Of a stretch of 64,000 nt of DNA, positions 9,190-17,920 are shown in pieces. The translations under genes were made by a program, and so were the position numbers. Below the pieces are notes generated by a model. The model was given only the letters and a program-made list of their open reading frames with translations, was not told the origin of the DNA and did no database searches. The stretch's first letter is position 1. Every line of letters begins with the position of its first letter. Origin of the DNA: Telluribacter roseus (lineage in GTDB: Bacteria; Bacteroidota; Bacteroidia; Cytophagales; Spirosomataceae); NCBI RefSeq assembly GCF_017355915.2, contig NZ_JAFEUV020000004.1, positions 124,001-188,000 on the forward strand. The letters are read 5' to 3'.

Positions 9190-11364
9190 TCAGACATTCC
9201 ACCAGTAGGTGAATTTCAGGACCAGGGCGCGGGTCTTCACCATAAAGTTTTCGGGCAGGTAGTTGTCGGTGTATACCACAAACAGGTCCGAAGCTGGCTT
9301 GTACCGCCACTGCAGACGGGTGTTGAGGTTGACGTTATCGGCCTGATTGTTGTACTGCAGGAAGGTAGTCAGGAACAGGTTATTGCGGAAGGTTACATCC
9401 ACCCGTGGTCCCACCAGCCAGAACTCCGTACGGTTCCAGGGAGCCGGCATCCGTATATCGTTATAGGTACTACGGAGGGCAATGGCCACGTAAGGCTGGA
9501 AGCGGTACCCTAGTTCGGTATTGAAGTTGGTACGTGTTCCATTGGCGTAGTATCCACCAAAGCGCCCGCTTACGGCGTAGGTAAAGAGATTCTGCGGGCC
9601 CGATACGACGTCAAAGCCTGCCGACCGCCACCGGTGCTCCGTACCCGTAGCCAGCCTCTCTTTTCCGAAGTTGGTCGGGTCAAAAGGACTCAGCAGGCGT
9701 ACATAGTTGGTAGCTGTCCAGACGGATGCGGTACCCCGGTTTCTGAAGTTAACGTTATATACCAGCACCATCTCATTATCGCTGAGCTGCCGCTGCTTAT
9801 CCCAGTACGTGGTGTTAATGAATCGTGGACCGTGGCTGATTATTTTGGGAGATTTGATAAAGAACAGGTACCCGATCATCGGATTGATCTTGTAATACCC
9901 ATCCCGGGCGGCGTTAGGTACGTAGCCTACTTCGGCATTATAGTTGGATCCTACGTACTCGTGCTGCCACTGCCAGAAGAAATTAGCCTTGTTGAAGTTC
10001 AGGTTAGCTGCGTGAGCAAAATCGTCACCTTTTACACCCGGACTGAATGATTTAAGGAACATTATTTTACCGGCCCACAGGTCATTGGCGGAGGCGAGGT
10101 TAAATTCCCCCCCGATGTTTCGGTTATACCGGCTATGATTTTGATGGATTTCGGAGTTAAAATTGGTGGCTTCTTTATTTACCGCCATGAACCGGAAGTT
10201 GGAACGAGCCAATACCTGGCGCTGCAGGGCAACAACCGCGTAGTTGTTGCTGGGCTGATCATCCTGTGCCGCGGTCTGGACGTCCAGGAGGCCCAGGCGC
10301 CAGTTTTTATCCAGTTTTCCGCTAAGCCGTGAGCCAAACAGGATAGGTACCCCCAACCCTATACGCCGCGAAAAGAAGGGACGGATGGTGGAGTAGCCAA
10401 AGTTGGCAAAGAGGTCAGCGTTTTCGAGAAAGAATTGCCGGCGTTCCGGAAAGAACAGCTCAAAACGATCCAGGTTGGTTTGCTGTACGTCCACGTCCAC
10501 CTGCGAAAAGTCCGGGTTCACCGTCAGGTCGAGGTTCATGGAAGGAGTGATCCCGATCTTGACATCACCTCCAACGTCCAGAGAGCGTCCCATGGCATTG
10601 TCGCGGCGGAAGTCACGGTTGAACCGGGTAGCTACGTAGGGTATGATGGAGATATTGGGGCCGGGGCTTGGCGGTGGCTGGTCCCATACCAGCACCCCTG
10701 TATAAGCCAGTGAAGCTGAGGCAAGCTGACGGGGTACAGGAGCCCAGGCCGATTTCTCGGCAATGCTCAGGTCCAGGCGGCTGAAGTTAACACCCCACTC
10801 CATAATACCGGGCTTGTAACGGATACTTTTGAAGGGAATGGCGGCCTCCCATATCCACTTTTCGTCGTCATTTTTAACAACTGTAAACCAGCGGTTTTCC
10901 CAGCTCAGATCTACCGCTCCTCCGTCGTGCTGCTGTCCGTCCCACTGCGCTCCTACGGCATTGGCTCCAAACGAGAAACCGTTGGTACGGTCGTTGAAGG
11001 TGTCCATGAACAGCAGGAAGTTATCGTTCTTGCCGAAGTTAAAATCCCGCTTCAGCGACTCTACGATTAACGTACCCGGAATTGGCTTATAATTTACGAC
11101 CAGGATGTACAGATTCTGCTTATCGTAGGCCATGCGTACGTCCGTACGGGCGCGGGAGTAGCTGGTATCCATGGGCTGGATCATGTAGAAGTTACTGGCT
11201 ACTTCGGCCGACTGCCAGGCCTCTTCGTCCATCACACCGTCTATCTTGATAGCAGATGTGGCGGCATGAATGTGGTACTTGTAATTTTCGTTAGGTTTTT
11301 GGGCCAGAACGGGCCGGATTAGCGACAGAGCTAACAGGAATAGGGGTAGTAAACGTTGCTGCAC
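9190..11364 (-). CDS. DUF5916 / CBM9-like outer-membrane protein
   Basis: 724 residues. The signal peptide ends near residue 21 (PVLAQ). Residues 35-205 form a DOMON/CBM9-like beta-sandwich (IKIDGVMDEEAWQSAEVASN, then VRMAYDKQNLYILVV). The remaining 500 or so residues match the DUF5916 pattern: FPERRQFFLENADLF near residue 310 and many amphipathic strands ending in an aromatic residue pattern (TYWWNV) typical of a beta-barrel. Function is not established; a role in binding or taking up a carbohydrate or peptide is plausible. It lies upstream of paralogue 2 on the same strand, so the two may be co-transcribed. Confidence 0.85.
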   Translation of the reverse strand: MQQRLLPLFLLALSLIRPVLAQKPNENYKYHIHAATSAIKIDGVMDEEAWQSAEVASNFYMIQPMDTSYSRARTDVRMAYDKQNLYILVVNYKPIPGTLIVESLKRDFNFGKNDNFLLFMDTFNDRTNGFSFGANAVGAQWDGQQHDGGAVDLSWENRWFTVVKNDDEKWIWEAAIPFKSIRYKPGIMEWGVNFSRLDLSIAEKSAWAPVPRQLASASLAYTGVLVWDQPPPSPGPNISIIPYVATRFNRDFRRDNAMGRSLDVGGDVKIGITPSMNLDLTVNPDFSQVDVDVQQTNLDRFELFFPERRQFFLENADLFANFGYSTIRPFFSRRIGLGVPILFGSRLSGKLDKNWRLGLLDVQTAAQDDQPSNNYAVVALQRQVLARSNFRFMAVNKEATNFNSEIHQNHSRYNRNIGGEFNLASANDLWAGKIMFLKSFSPGVKGDDFAHAANLNFNKANFFWQWQHEYVGSNYNAEVGYVPNAARDGYYKINPMIGYLFFIKSPKIISHGPRFINTTYWDKQRQLSDNEMVLVYNVNFRNRGTASVWTATNYVRLLSPFDPTNFGKERLATGTEHRWRSAGFDVVSGPQNLFTYAVSGRFGGYYANGTRTNFNTELGYRFQPYVAIALRSTYNDIRMPAPWNRTEFWLVGPRVDVTFRNNLFLTTFLQYNNQADNVNLNTRLQWRYKPASDLFVVYTDNYLPENFMVKTRALVLKFTYWWNV

Positions 11365-11533
11365 TTTTCTGATGGAATTCTAATAAAACTAATTGAAAAG
11401 CAAAGCTCGGAAGAAATGGCCTATACTCCTAACGCTATAAAACAATTAGGTGACAAAAAGCCATTTTACAAAATATAGTATTAGTTTTTGATAATTTTAA
11501 CGTGTAAAAGAAAACTATACAGGGTGGAGACTA

Positions 11534-12031
11534 CTATTTGGGAGTGGGGCGCCAGCGGTACGATTTTTCATCCATAGCCCGCATCGTACATAGTATTCCG
11601 TCGAGGTGGTCGTACTCGTGCTGGAGCAGCTCCGACAGGTCATCGCTCAGGTCCCACTCCTGTACCTGCCAGTCCCGGTCATAAAAGCGGATGCGAATCT
11701 GCTGGTGTCGCTGCAGGCGAACCAGCAGATTTGGCAAACTCATGCAATCATCCCACAGCTCCATCATTTCTTCACTTTTATATACCAGTTCCGGATTGAT
11801 GAATACAGTGGGCTGATCGTTGATATTCATATAGATGAGCCTCTTCATATACCCCAGCTGAGGAGCTGCTATAGCGCGTCCGGCCCGGTACTTCGCCCTA
11901 AACTCCATGAGTGTATTATGCAGATCAGCAACTATGGTATCAATCAGTTCCTGATCTTCCGGTTGCAGGGGTTCACACACTTCGTACAACCGGGCATCGC
12001 CCAGCAGCAGAATATCCTTGAGGCCTTTCAT
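11534..12031 (-). CDS. peptide deformylase-like protein, divergent
   Basis: 165 residues. All three deformylase motifs are recognisable but altered: GRAIAAPQLG (51-60) for GxGxAAPQxG, WDDCMSLP (93-100) for EGCLS, and QHEYDHLDG (137-145) for HExDH. The metal ligands Cys96, His138 and His142, the catalytic Glu139 and the Gln of motif 1 are all kept. The Gly-to-Arg change in motif 1 and the loss of EG before the cysteine are unusual, so this may be a second deformylase with another substrate preference. A palindromic element lies just upstream. Confidence 0.8.
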   Translation of the reverse strand: MKGLKDILLLGDARLYEVCEPLQPEDQELIDTIVADLHNTLMEFRAKYRAGRAIAAPQLGYMKRLIYMNINDQPTVFINPELVYKSEEMMELWDDCMSLPNLLVRLQRHQQIRIRFYDRDWQVQEWDLSDDLSELLQHEYDHLDGILCTMRAMDEKSYRWRPTPK

Positions 12032-12050
12032 GGGGATTGAGTGATTTAGG

Positions 12051-12166
12051 GAATGAGTGGTTGAGTGAATAGACGTTCAATCTTATTGTCGAATGTCGAT
12101 GGCTGACTTTCGAATGTAGGAGATATCTATCTCAGACTATTCACTCAATCACAAAACCACTCATTC
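12051..12166. repeat. palindromic intergenic element
   Basis: The left arm (12051-12072) and right arm (12137-12166) pair as a 12-bp and a 10-bp block separated by an 8-base bulge on the right side. Words of the type GAGTGA/GAATGAG recur, and GATTGAGTGA also occurs just outside at 12036-12045. The loop of 64 bases holds two copies of TCGAATGT. It fills the gap between two minus-strand genes. It could be a small non-autonomous palindromic repeat (REP or MITE type) or a long terminator. Confidence 0.6.
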
Positions 12167-12177
12167 ACAATTAGATT

Positions 12178-12471
12178 CTACCTAAACCACTTGGCGTCGG
12201 CGTAGAACGTACCAAAGGGCAGGAGAGAGGCTATCAGAGCCAGTGCCGTTTTCTTCCACGACCAGCCCAGTTCATAAGCTACCTGAGCGACCAGTAGTAC
12301 ATACATCACAAACAGGATTCCGTGTGCCATACCGGTGATACGTACCGCTTCGGGTTGTCCGGCCATGTATTTGAGGGGCATCGCAATGCCCAAAAGTACC
12401 AGGTAAGATATACCTTCCAGAAAGCCAACTATGCGTAAACGACCGAGGGAGGTTTTGATCAGATCAATCAT
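12178..12471 (-). CDS. DUF3817 integral membrane protein
   Basis: 97 residues with three predicted membrane helices. The pattern LRIVGFLEGISYLVLLGIAM near the start, GMAHGILFVMYVLL in the middle and the C-terminal SLLPFGTFYADAKW are characteristic of DUF3817. Its function is unknown. The length is normal for the family. A TATATTTG -7 element precedes it closely, giving a leader of about 20 bases. Confidence 0.88.
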   Translation of the reverse strand: MIDLIKTSLGRLRIVGFLEGISYLVLLGIAMPLKYMAGQPEAVRITGMAHGILFVMYVLLVAQVAYELGWSWKKTALALIASLLPFGTFYADAKWFR

Positions 12472-12499
12472 GTGAATAGTAAAATATGGGTTGAGACTA

Positions 12500-12507
12500 C
12501 AAATATA
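12500..12507 (-). promoter_or_regulatory. -7 element of the DUF3817 gene
   Basis: TATATTTG on the minus strand is a perfect TAnnTTTG match, 29 bases from the start codon. The -33 side is weak (TTTA at about 20 bases). Confidence 0.45.
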
Positions 12508-12652
12508 ACCCCTGATCAGCGAAAATAAATCCGGCGGATGACACTCCGGAACATGATTTTACTCATAGTCTGCCTGGTACTTAATGGACTACTTGCGGCA
12601 TGATCTTTTTTGGGTATTTCACAACTTTTATCTGACCAATCAGAACACGACT

Positions 12653-13933
12653 ATGCAGGACTTTACTAGTGCCGAAGAGGCCGTCAAATTGATAAAAAGC
12701 AACGATAAGGTTTTCATTCAGGCCGCTGCCGCTACACCTACGCCTCTGATCCAGGCACTGGCTGCCCGTAAAGATGAGTTGCGGGATGTCCAAACCATTC
12801 ATTTGCACATGGAGGGACCTATGCCTATCGCTGATCCTGAGTGTAAGGATGCTTTTCATCCCAATGCGCTATTTATAGGGAGCAACCTACGGCAAGCGGT
12901 GGCCGAGGGACGAGCCAGTTACATACCCGTGTTTCTGAGCGAAGCCCCGCTCCTGTTTCGCCGGGGTATCTGGCCGCTGGATGTGGCACTGGTGCATGTT
13001 TCTCCACCTGATTTGCATGGCTACTGTTCATTGGGCGTATCGGTGGATGTAACAAAGGCTGCCGTCGAAACCGCCCGGTATGTGATAGGTATGGTTAATC
13101 CGCTCATGCCGCGTACCCACGGCGACGCTCAGGTACACGTGAGCCGGTTTAGTGCCTTGTACTACGAAGAACGCCCCCTGCTCGGGCATGAACCCAAGCA
13201 ACCCACTGATATAGAGATGGCCATTGGCCGCAATGTGGCGAGTCTGGTGGAGGATGGGGCTACCCTGCAGGTAGGTATTGGGGGTATACCTAATGCTACC
13301 CTTAGCTGCCTGACCAACCATAAAAACCTGGGACTGCATACGGAGATGTTTTCGGACGGAGTAATAGACCTGGTGGAGAGGGGGATCATCAACGGTGCCA
13401 TGAAGAAGAAGTACCGGGGCCGGATGGTGTCTACATTCCTGATCGGAAGTCGTCGCCTGTATGATTTCGTACACGACAACCCCATGCTGGCTATGCTGGA
13501 GGCCAGCTATACCAACGATACCGCTGTTATACGATCTAACCCTAAGGTAACGGCTATCAACAGTGCTATTGAGATAGACCTGACCGGGCAGGTAAGCGCC
13601 GATTCCATTGGTACGCGATTGTACTCGGGCGTAGGCGGTCAGATGGACTTTATCCGGGGGGCATCGCTGTCGGAGGGAGGAAAAGCTATTATAGCCCTTC
13701 CTTCAGCTACTACCCGTGGGGAGTCCAAAATAGTACCACTGCTCAAGACAGGTGCGGGCGTAGTAACTACGCGGGCGCACGTCAACTACGTGGTGACGGA
13801 GTACGGAGTAGCCAGTCTGTTTGGTCAAAGTCTGCGTCAGCGGGCCCGGGCCCTGATCAATATCGCTCACCCCGACCACCGCGAGGAGCTGGAGAGAGCC
13901 GCTTTTGATCGATTCAAGAATATCAACGCATAA
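12653..13933 (+). CDS. acetyl-CoA hydrolase/transferase family protein (4-hydroxybutyrate CoA-transferase-like)
   Basis: 426 residues from the ATG at 12653. A longer frame from 12584 adds a run that looks non-coding. The family uses a glutamate to form a glutamyl-CoA thioester and moves CoA between carboxylic acids. The expected Glu231 is in LHTEMFSDG, and the glycine-rich VGIGGIPN (207-214) and late GGQMDFIRGA are present. The length fits cytosolic acetate or 4-hydroxybutyrate CoA-transferases; the exact acid cannot be told. It converges on the M20 gene over a shared hairpin. Confidence 0.88.
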   Translation: MQDFTSAEEAVKLIKSNDKVFIQAAAATPTPLIQALAARKDELRDVQTIHLHMEGPMPIADPECKDAFHPNALFIGSNLRQAVAEGRASYIPVFLSEAPLLFRRGIWPLDVALVHVSPPDLHGYCSLGVSVDVTKAAVETARYVIGMVNPLMPRTHGDAQVHVSRFSALYYEERPLLGHEPKQPTDIEMAIGRNVASLVEDGATLQVGIGGIPNATLSCLTNHKNLGLHTEMFSDGVIDLVERGIINGAMKKKYRGRMVSTFLIGSRRLYDFVHDNPMLAMLEASYTNDTAVIRSNPKVTAINSAIEIDLTGQVSADSIGTRLYSGVGGQMDFIRGASLSEGGKAIIALPSATTRGESKIVPLLKTGAGVVTTRAHVNYVVTEYGVASLFGQSLRQRARALINIAHPDHREELERAAFDRFKNINA

Positions 13934-13947
13934 TAAGGCCCGGAACA

Positions 13948-13986
13948 GGTCAGGCTGTACAGTCTATTATACTGTACAGCCTGGCC
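13948..13986. terminator. bidirectional terminator hairpin
   Basis: A 16-bp stem (13948-13963 with 13971-13986, one G-T pair) closes a 7-base loop. It lies midway between the convergent CoA-transferase and M20 peptidase genes. No T-tract follows on either side. Confidence 0.75.
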
Positions 13987-14004
13987 ATTGATCTTACCAG
14001 AAAA

Positions 14005-15468
14005 TTACTTGGCTACGTTACGGATCAGCGTAGCGTAGAAGCGGATCATTTCCTTGAAGGTAGTAGCTTCGATGCGCTCATTGGTACCATGTACACGCTC
14101 AAGATCCTGGTCGTTGAGCTGGTAAGGGGTAAAGCGGTACACGTTGTTACTTACGTTGCGGAAATACCGGGCATCCGTAGCCCCTACAACCAGGTAGGGG
14201 GTGACGACTACGTCAGGATAGCAGCTTCGTATGGTACGGTGCAGCAACTGGAAAGCCTCGGCATCGGGTGACGAAACCGGCGAAGGCTCCGTGTCAAATT
14301 CGCCCAACGTTCTGACGGATACCTCCGGATCATCAATGGCTTGTCTGACATGCTCTAGTACTCCCTTCACTGAGTCACCGGGTAAGATCCGGAAGTTGAT
14401 GATAGCGGTGGCATCAATGGGAAGTACGTTGTCCTTGATGCCGGCTTTCAGAATAGTCGGGGCAATGGTGGTTTGTATACTGGCAGCACCGGCATTGGTG
14501 TCAGTAAAAATAGAGATCAGCACGGGCTCCAGCAGCCATCGGTTGGCAATGGCAAGCTTCTGTCCGAAGGGCATCTCAGGCCCCAGGTACTCAAGCATTT
14601 TTCCTACGGTACCTTTTAGAGAAGATTTAAAGGGGTGCTGCTGCAGTTTATTCAGCGCGGAGGCAAGTACATTGATGCTGGTTTTCTGGGGAGGCATGGA
14701 GGAGTGTCCGCCTTCTCCGCGGGCAGTGAGCTCGAGGCTGGTGTACCCCTTTTCAGCAATACCCACCAGGGCTACCGGGGCTTTAAGCCCGGCTACTCCG
14801 TCCGTTTTGATAGTACCTCCTTCATCTAATACCAGTTCCAGCTGTACGCCCCGTTTCTCAAGCGTAGAGGCTATGGCCCTACCACCCTGATTCCCATTTA
14901 TTTCTTCGTCGTGACCAAAGGCCAGGTAAACCGTGCGGGTAGGGGTGTAACCGGTACTCAGGAGGTATTCTACGGCTTCCAGTACACCTATGACGGTACT
15001 CTTATCATCCAATGTACCCCGTCCATATACAAAGCCATCTTCTATCACGCCTTTGAAGGGCGGTTTTTTCCACATGCGCTCCGTGCCCTGTATGACCGGT
15101 ACTACATCATAGTGCCCCATCAGGAGCATGGGCTTCAGGCCCGTATTACTACCTTTCCACTGGTACAGCAGCCCGAAGTCGTTGATCCGCTCTAGTGTAA
15201 GCTTTGCATGGATTTGCGGATACGTAGCGGCCAGGAAGGACAGAAATGCCTGGAACTGGGTACTATCAGTAAGCGAGGCATCCTGATACGAAACCGTCCG
15301 GAACTGAATAGAGCGGCTAAGGTGATTGATGGCCGAGTCGCTCACCGCTATGGGTGGGGCAGGGGGTACATCTTTAAGCTGTTTTGACTCAAAAGTGTAT
15401 GTATTCCAAAGCAGAACACTTATTACTAGCAGCAGGGCCAGACCCAGGCCTACTAAAACTTTACGCAT
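14005..15468 (-). CDS. M20 family metallopeptidase (carboxypeptidase S / PM20D1-like)
   Basis: 487 residues with an N-terminal membrane anchor (5-22), so periplasmic or membrane-tethered. The di-zinc site is complete: MGHYDVVP (His119, Asp121), GRGTLDDK (bridging Asp154), HDEE (catalytic Glu188, Glu189), a further acidic ligand in LDEGGT, and a final His in RVHGTNERIE near residue 460. The lid/dimerisation domain is inserted after GEGGHSSMPP. PM20D1-like enzymes hydrolyse or make N-acyl amino acids and dipeptides; the substrate here is open. Confidence 0.88.
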   Translation of the reverse strand: MRKVLVGLGLALLLVISVLLWNTYTFESKQLKDVPPAPPIAVSDSAINHLSRSIQFRTVSYQDASLTDSTQFQAFLSFLAATYPQIHAKLTLERINDFGLLYQWKGSNTGLKPMLLMGHYDVVPVIQGTERMWKKPPFKGVIEDGFVYGRGTLDDKSTVIGVLEAVEYLLSTGYTPTRTVYLAFGHDEEINGNQGGRAIASTLEKRGVQLELVLDEGGTIKTDGVAGLKAPVALVGIAEKGYTSLELTARGEGGHSSMPPQKTSINVLASALNKLQQHPFKSSLKGTVGKMLEYLGPEMPFGQKLAIANRWLLEPVLISIFTDTNAGAASIQTTIAPTILKAGIKDNVLPIDATAIINFRILPGDSVKGVLEHVRQAIDDPEVSVRTLGEFDTEPSPVSSPDAEAFQLLHRTIRSCYPDVVVTPYLVVGATDARYFRNVSNNVYRFTPYQLNDQDLERVHGTNERIEATTFKEMIRFYATLIRNVAK

Positions 15469-15483
15469 GAAGGATGTACTGAT

Positions 15484-15515
15484 TTTGATTATACTAAAAA
15501 AAGATTTTTACTTTG
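15484..15515 (+). promoter_or_regulatory. promoter of the VOC protein gene
   Basis: TTTG (15484-15487), a 21-base spacer and TACTTTG (15509-15515) match the Bacteroidota sigma-A promoter. The start site would be near 15522, which excludes the ATG at 15517 and supports the one at 15556. Confidence 0.55.
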
Positions 15516-15555
15516 GTTGCTTGCTACCAAAATTTATACCACCTATTTCACTACT

Positions 15556-15945
15556 ATGCGACTGGAACACATTGCCCTCTACACCCGCCAGCTGGAAGTA
15601 CTCCGCGACTTTTATATGAAGTACTTTCAGGCAACTTCCAACGATAAATACATAAATCCGGCAAAAGGTTTTGAATCATACTTTCTGAGCTTTGACGGAG
15701 GGGCCCGCCTGGAGATTATGCAGAAGCAAAGTGTGCCCGATTATGCGGGTGAGTTGGGCGCCGAATACACCGGTCTTACACACATGGCTATGCAGATAGG
15801 TACTAGAGAAGCGGTAGACAGCCTCACTGAGCAGCTACGGGCCGACGGATATCGGGTGGTAGGAGAGCCCCGCACGACCGGTGACGGCTACTACGAAAGC
15901 GTGGTGCTGGACCCCGATGGCAACCGGATCGAGATTACGGCTTAG
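15556..15945 (+). CDS. VOC (glyoxalase/dioxygenase-fold) family protein
   Basis: 129 residues in two beta-alpha-beta-beta-beta halves. Metal-ligand positions are filled: His5 (RLEHIALYT), Glu in ARLEIMQ, His in LTHMAMQIG and Glu in RIEITA at the C-terminus. The end motif LDPDGNRIEI is typical. Members include glyoxalase I and small metal-dependent isomerases; the reaction is not defined by sequence. Its stop overlaps that of the convergent isomerase-like gene by a few bases. Confidence 0.87.
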   Translation: MRLEHIALYTRQLEVLRDFYMKYFQATSNDKYINPAKGFESYFLSFDGGARLEIMQKQSVPDYAGELGAEYTGLTHMAMQIGTREAVDSLTEQLRADGYRVVGEPRTTGDGYYESVVLDPDGNRIEITA

Positions 15946-16757
15946 TCACCATTGTATCGTTTGCTTAACAACTCTTTCATGTACAGGTTGATGTCCCACT
16001 GGCTGGCTACAGGCAGGTTGGTGTAGGGCAGGGTGGGTAGGTACCCCGGCGCCGGCCCAAACTCGCAGGTAATGGTGAGCGTGTCGGTGCCTTTCTGCCG
16101 GTGCATTTCTAGTATCGCGTCCCACCAGGTCAGGTGTACGTCCAGAGCCTCCTGCCACTCCGGTGCCCGCGGATCATTGACCTGTGGTCCCTGCGGGTGG
16201 CCCACCCGGCTATGAATAAGATCGGTACGTTGGATAGCCCGCTGTACATTCTCCGCCTGATCATTCAGATAGGATTCGGCTACATTGACCCAGTGCGAAA
16301 AATCAGCCGTAAGGCGTAAATCCGGAAAGGCTTCTAAGTAAGGCTGCATAGCCGGAGCGCTGTATGTCAGTCGGCCTCGGTGGGTCTCGTGCAGGACCAT
16401 TACGCCCGTCTGCTGCTGTACCTCCATGGCTACCTGTATCAGCTCCCCATTCTGCTCAAAGCTGTACCAGTCCTTACCAGTGTGGGAGTTGATGAGGCGG
16501 GGATGGTAAGATGCTGCCTTCTGGAGCCATGCGCGGTAGTTCTGCTTCATTTCGTCGAAGGTATCACCCATCGAAAAGGCCATCAGGATCAGGTCCAGGT
16601 CATGCTCTTTGACGGCCTGGGCAGCTTCGTCGTACTTGTTATCCCATACGGCTATTTCCATGCCGTCATAGCCGGCGGCTTTCACCCGACGGGCGGCTTC
16701 TGTGTAGCTCAGGTGTTCCATACCCCAGTAAGGGCAGTAGAATAGTATTTTCATCAA
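15942..16757 (-). CDS. sugar phosphate isomerase/epimerase-like TIM-barrel protein
   Basis: 271 residues in the xylose isomerase-like (AP endonuclease 2) fold. Expected metal ligands are seen in strand-end motifs: Glu in LHETHRGR, Asp in LTADFSHW, His in IHSRVGHPQGP and Glu in TCEFGPAPGY. It has no signal peptide, so it is cytosolic. Family members isomerise or epimerise sugars, inositols or hydroxypyruvate; the substrate is not predictable. Either of two adjacent ATG codons could start translation. Confidence 0.85.
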   Translation of the reverse strand: MMKILFYCPYWGMEHLSYTEAARRVKAAGYDGMEIAVWDNKYDEAAQAVKEHDLDLILMAFSMGDTFDEMKQNYRAWLQKAASYHPRLINSHTGKDWYSFEQNGELIQVAMEVQQQTGVMVLHETHRGRLTYSAPAMQPYLEAFPDLRLTADFSHWVNVAESYLNDQAENVQRAIQRTDLIHSRVGHPQGPQVNDPRAPEWQEALDVHLTWWDAILEMHRQKGTDTLTITCEFGPAPGYLPTLPYTNLPVASQWDINLYMKELLSKRYNGD

Positions 16758-16918
16758 TGGGTTTAGTTTAGAAGAGCTAATATAGGTATCTACCTTATAA
16801 AATTCATGTAAAGCAGGCTAGCGAGTATTTCGTGGTCCCACATCTCTCAACCATCCATCACTGAATTTCTCCTTTTAAAATTGTTTTCTACCTTTTAGCA
16901 TAAGCACAGCAAGGTACC

Positions 16919-16949
16919 TTGTAATAAATAGTACTATACTATACATTCG
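16919..16949 (+). promoter_or_regulatory. promoter of the ABC-M1 operon
   Basis: TTG (16919-16921), a 20-base spacer and TACATTCG (16942-16949) fit the Bacteroidota pattern with one change. The palindrome AGGTACAATGTACCT (16960-16974) lies at or just after the expected start and could be an operator. Confidence 0.45.
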
Positions 16950-17014
16950 TTTTAGCGGGAGGTACAATGTACCTTCTGCCACCATCTTCTTAGCTGTTGT
17001 TAAACGTATTAGCC

Positions 17015-17920
17015 ATGGAATTAAAAATCTACAATGTCTCCAAGACCTATCCCAATGGAGTGGCAGCTCTAAAAAATGTTTCACTCAGTATTCCTAATGG
17101 TATGTACGGGTTGCTCGGTCCCAATGGAGCGGGTAAATCTACACTAATGAGGATTCTGGCCACTCTCCAGGACCCCAGTGAAGGTACCCTACACCTGGGC
17201 GATGTCGATATGCTCAACTGTAAGGATGAGGTCAGGAAAACGCTGGGGTATCTGCCCCAGGAGTTTGGTTTATATCCAAAGGCCACTGCTGAAAACCTGC
17301 TGGACTACTTTGCGGTGTTGAAAGGATTTCCGGAAAAGAGATCACGCCGGGAAGTGGTAGAATCGCTGTTGAAAAAAGTGAATCTCTGGGATGCACGCAG
17401 GCAGAAACTCGGTGGGTATTCCGGGGGAATGCGCCAGCGTTTCGGTATAGCCGTAGCGCTGCTTGGGAATCCAAAACTATTAATAGTGGATGAGCCTACC
17501 GCAGGCCTTGATCCTACTGAGCGAGTGAGATTCCTCAATCTGCTGAGTGAGCTGGGAGAAAACAGCGTGGTGCTACTCTCTACCCATATCGTGGAAGATG
17601 TATCAGAACTATGCACCAACATGGCCATCATCAACAAGGGAGAGATCCTGCTGCAGACGCAACCTTTGACAGCCATGAATGCCCTGCGTGGAAAGATATG
17701 GCGGCTGATGATAGAAAAAAGCGGACTTCCGGAGATAGAGAGGAACTACCAGGTGATCTCTACCAAACTATTCTCCGGAAAAACAGTGGTGCATGTGTAC
17801 AGTGACATACAGCCGGGAAATGGATTTGATAGGGTTGAACCGGACCTGGAAGATGTATACTTCAGCACTATGACTGGCCTTATGGGAAACGACGTACGTA
17901 AACAGGAGGCAGCCCAATGA
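17015..17920 (+). CDS. ABC transporter ATP-binding protein
   Basis: 301 residues from the ATG at 17015; a start at 16997 adds six. The nucleotide-binding domain is complete: Walker A GPNGAGKST (35-43), Q-loop YLPQEFG, signature YSGGMRQR (from 135), Walker B LLIVDEPTAGLD (Asp159, Glu160) and the H-loop STHIVED. The C-terminal 70 residues form the accessory region seen in ABC-2 type exporters. Its stop overlaps the next start (ATGA), so it is translationally coupled to the permease/peptidase fusion and is presumably its ATPase. Confidence 0.93.
   Translation: MELKIYNVSKTYPNGVAALKNVSLSIPNGMYGLLGPNGAGKSTLMRILATLQDPSEGTLHLGDVDMLNCKDEVRKTLGYLPQEFGLYPKATAENLLDYFAVLKGFPEKRSRREVVESLLKKVNLWDARRQKLGGYSGGMRQRFGIAVALLGNPKLLIVDEPTAGLDPTERVRFLNLLSELGENSVVLLSTHIVEDVSELCTNMAIINKGEILLQTQPLTAMNALRGKIWRLMIEKSGLPEIERNYQVISTKLFSGKTVVHVYSDIQPGNGFDRVEPDLEDVYFSTMTGLMGNDVRKQEAAQ

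Noticed and set aside
12584-12652. Upstream ATG extending the CoA-transferase by 23 residues
   Set aside because: The extra residues (YLRHDLFWVFHNFYLTNQ) look non-coding and family members begin at the 12653 start.
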